Source: Rhodobacteraceae bacterium Araon29 (GTDB lineage Bacteria; Pseudomonadota; Alphaproteobacteria; Rhodobacterales; Rhodobacteraceae). Taken from it: 64,000 nt of DNA. Below, in pieces: positions 63,401-64,000 of the stretch (positions are counted from its first letter, which is position 1; every line of letters begins with the position of its first letter). Under the pieces are notes generated by a model. The model saw nothing but the letters and a program-made list of their open reading frames with translations, had not been told where the DNA came from and did not search any database. The stretch covers positions 62,001-126,000 of the forward strand of contig CP046865.1 in NCBI GenBank assembly GCA_039640505.1, written 5' to 3'. The translations under genes were made by a program, and so were the position numbers.

Positions 63401-64000
63401 ATGAAAAATCAATTTGATCAGGAGCTTGGCGATCGCCTGATGCGGTATGCTGCGATTGATAGCCAAAGCGATGAAGACTCGGTCAGCACCCCAAGCACCG
63501 AAGTTCAATTTGATGTTCTACGTTTGCTGGAAAAAGAGCTATCCGAGATCGGTGCAGAAGATGTCCAGCTTACCGATTACGGGTGTGTTTTGGCCACCAT
63601 TCCTGGCAATGTGCCGGGCCCAACTGTAGGCTTTCTGGCCCATGTCGACACGGCGCCGCAATTTAACGCCACCGGTGTGAAGCCGCGATTAATCAAAGGA
63701 TACAACGGGGGCGATATTACATTTCCGGATGACCCTTCGCTGGTGTTGTCACCGCAGGAGTTTCCCTATCTGTCCGAAAAACAAGGTAATGACATCATTA
63801 CCGCATCTGGAACGACCCTTTTGGGTGCAGATGACAAGGCCGGGGTTGCAATAGTTATGACCGCGGCGCGCCATATGCTAGCTAATCGGGATATGCCGCA
63901 TGGACCGATCCGCATTGCCTTTACCCCGGACGAAGAAATAGGCCGAGGTGTTGGTGATCAGCTTCCCAAAGATCTGGGGGCGGATTTTGCCTATACCTTT
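63401..64000 (+). CDS. pepT: Peptidase T (C-terminus cut by window edge)
   Basis: Aminotripeptidase of the M20 family; 200 of about 410 residues are visible. The N-terminal LMRYAAIDSQSDEDSVSTPST is PepT-specific. Metal ligands are in GFLAHVDTAP (His and Asp), TTLLGADDKAG (bridging Asp) and FTPDEEIGRG (catalytic and ligand Glu). ATG 63401 is preceded by AAGAGG. Divergent from xylB. Confidence 0.95.
   Translation, partial: MKNQFDQELGDRLMRYAAIDSQSDEDSVSTPSTEVQFDVLRLLEKELSEIGAEDVQLTDYGCVLATIPGNVPGPTVGFLAHVDTAPQFNATGVKPRLIKGYNGGDITFPDDPSLVLSPQEFPYLSEKQGNDIITASGTTLLGADDKAGVAIVMTAARHMLANRDMPHGPIRIAFTPDEEIGRGVGDQLPKDLGADFAYTF

Overview
The window is chromosomal DNA from an alphaproteobacterium, almost certainly a marine Rhodobacterales member of the roseobacter group. 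The evidence is the gene order rho-hemJ / maf-aroE-coaE-dnaQ / secB / fxsA / timA / smr, the holin-endolysin pair of the type that releases gene transfer agents, DUF6525 and DUF1127-like small proteins, a form II cox operon, and a TPP riboswitch in front of thiBPQ. No rRNA, tRNA, CRISPR array or intact insertion sequence was seen. Both edges cut genes: rho on the left and pepT on the right.

Region 1 (1-7086) is the conserved neighbourhood of the replication origin. The AT-rich gap between hemJ and maf (1474-1849) carries several DnaA-box-like 9-mers and is the likely oriC. Region 2 (7244-11479) is a coxG-S-L-M operon with the form II motif AYRGAGR. Region 3 (11672-15129) is accessory: a GTA-type endolysin/holin pair, a DUF1127-like small protein, a decayed copy of the holin 3' end, then a two-gene unit made of a C-terminal cytochrome oxidase subunit I-like membrane protein and a stand-alone RNA ligase, followed by about 560 bp without a recognisable gene. 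Region 4 (15130-21119) is lysine biosynthesis (dapD, dapE), small housekeeping genes and RNase R.

Region 5 (21454-31275) holds deoxyribose-phosphate catabolism (deoC plus a fused double ALDH). Divergent from it is a four-gene manganese/iron ABC importer behind two Fur-family-type operators. A desaturase/aldolase pair and a VOC protein follow. Region 6 (31437-40571) has amn, an HU protein, a DMT exporter, aroC, a small membrane ORF without a normal start codon, the TPP riboswitch with thiBPQ, a YHS-like mini-protein and an iron alcohol dehydrogenase. Region 7 (41021-47498) has a Tat-exported multicopper oxidase, two exported NTF2-like proteins facing a LysR regulator, and an Rrf2 regulator divergent from a COG0523 GTPase-DUF1826-DUF6525 operon, with two copies of one operator between them.

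Region 8 (47575-53957) has a GPH-type sugar transporter, a class III nucleotidyl cyclase facing an MBL-fold hydrolase plus a stand-alone cyclic-nucleotide-binding protein (a complete make/sense/possibly degrade module), and a dihaem cytochrome c. Region 9 (52740-63206) is a D-xylose locus: ROK regulator, xylFHG, then an FG-GAP/UnbV (CRTAC1-like) exported protein and a MauG/cytochrome c peroxidase-like dihaem protein, then xylA and xylB. Similar palindromes in front of xylF and xylB suggest one regulator for both arms.

The most unusual items are the COX1-like fragment with the RNA ligase, the cyclase/MBL/cNBD module, and the redox pair embedded in the xylose locus. All functions are read from sequence motifs and family knowledge; nothing was searched or computed.
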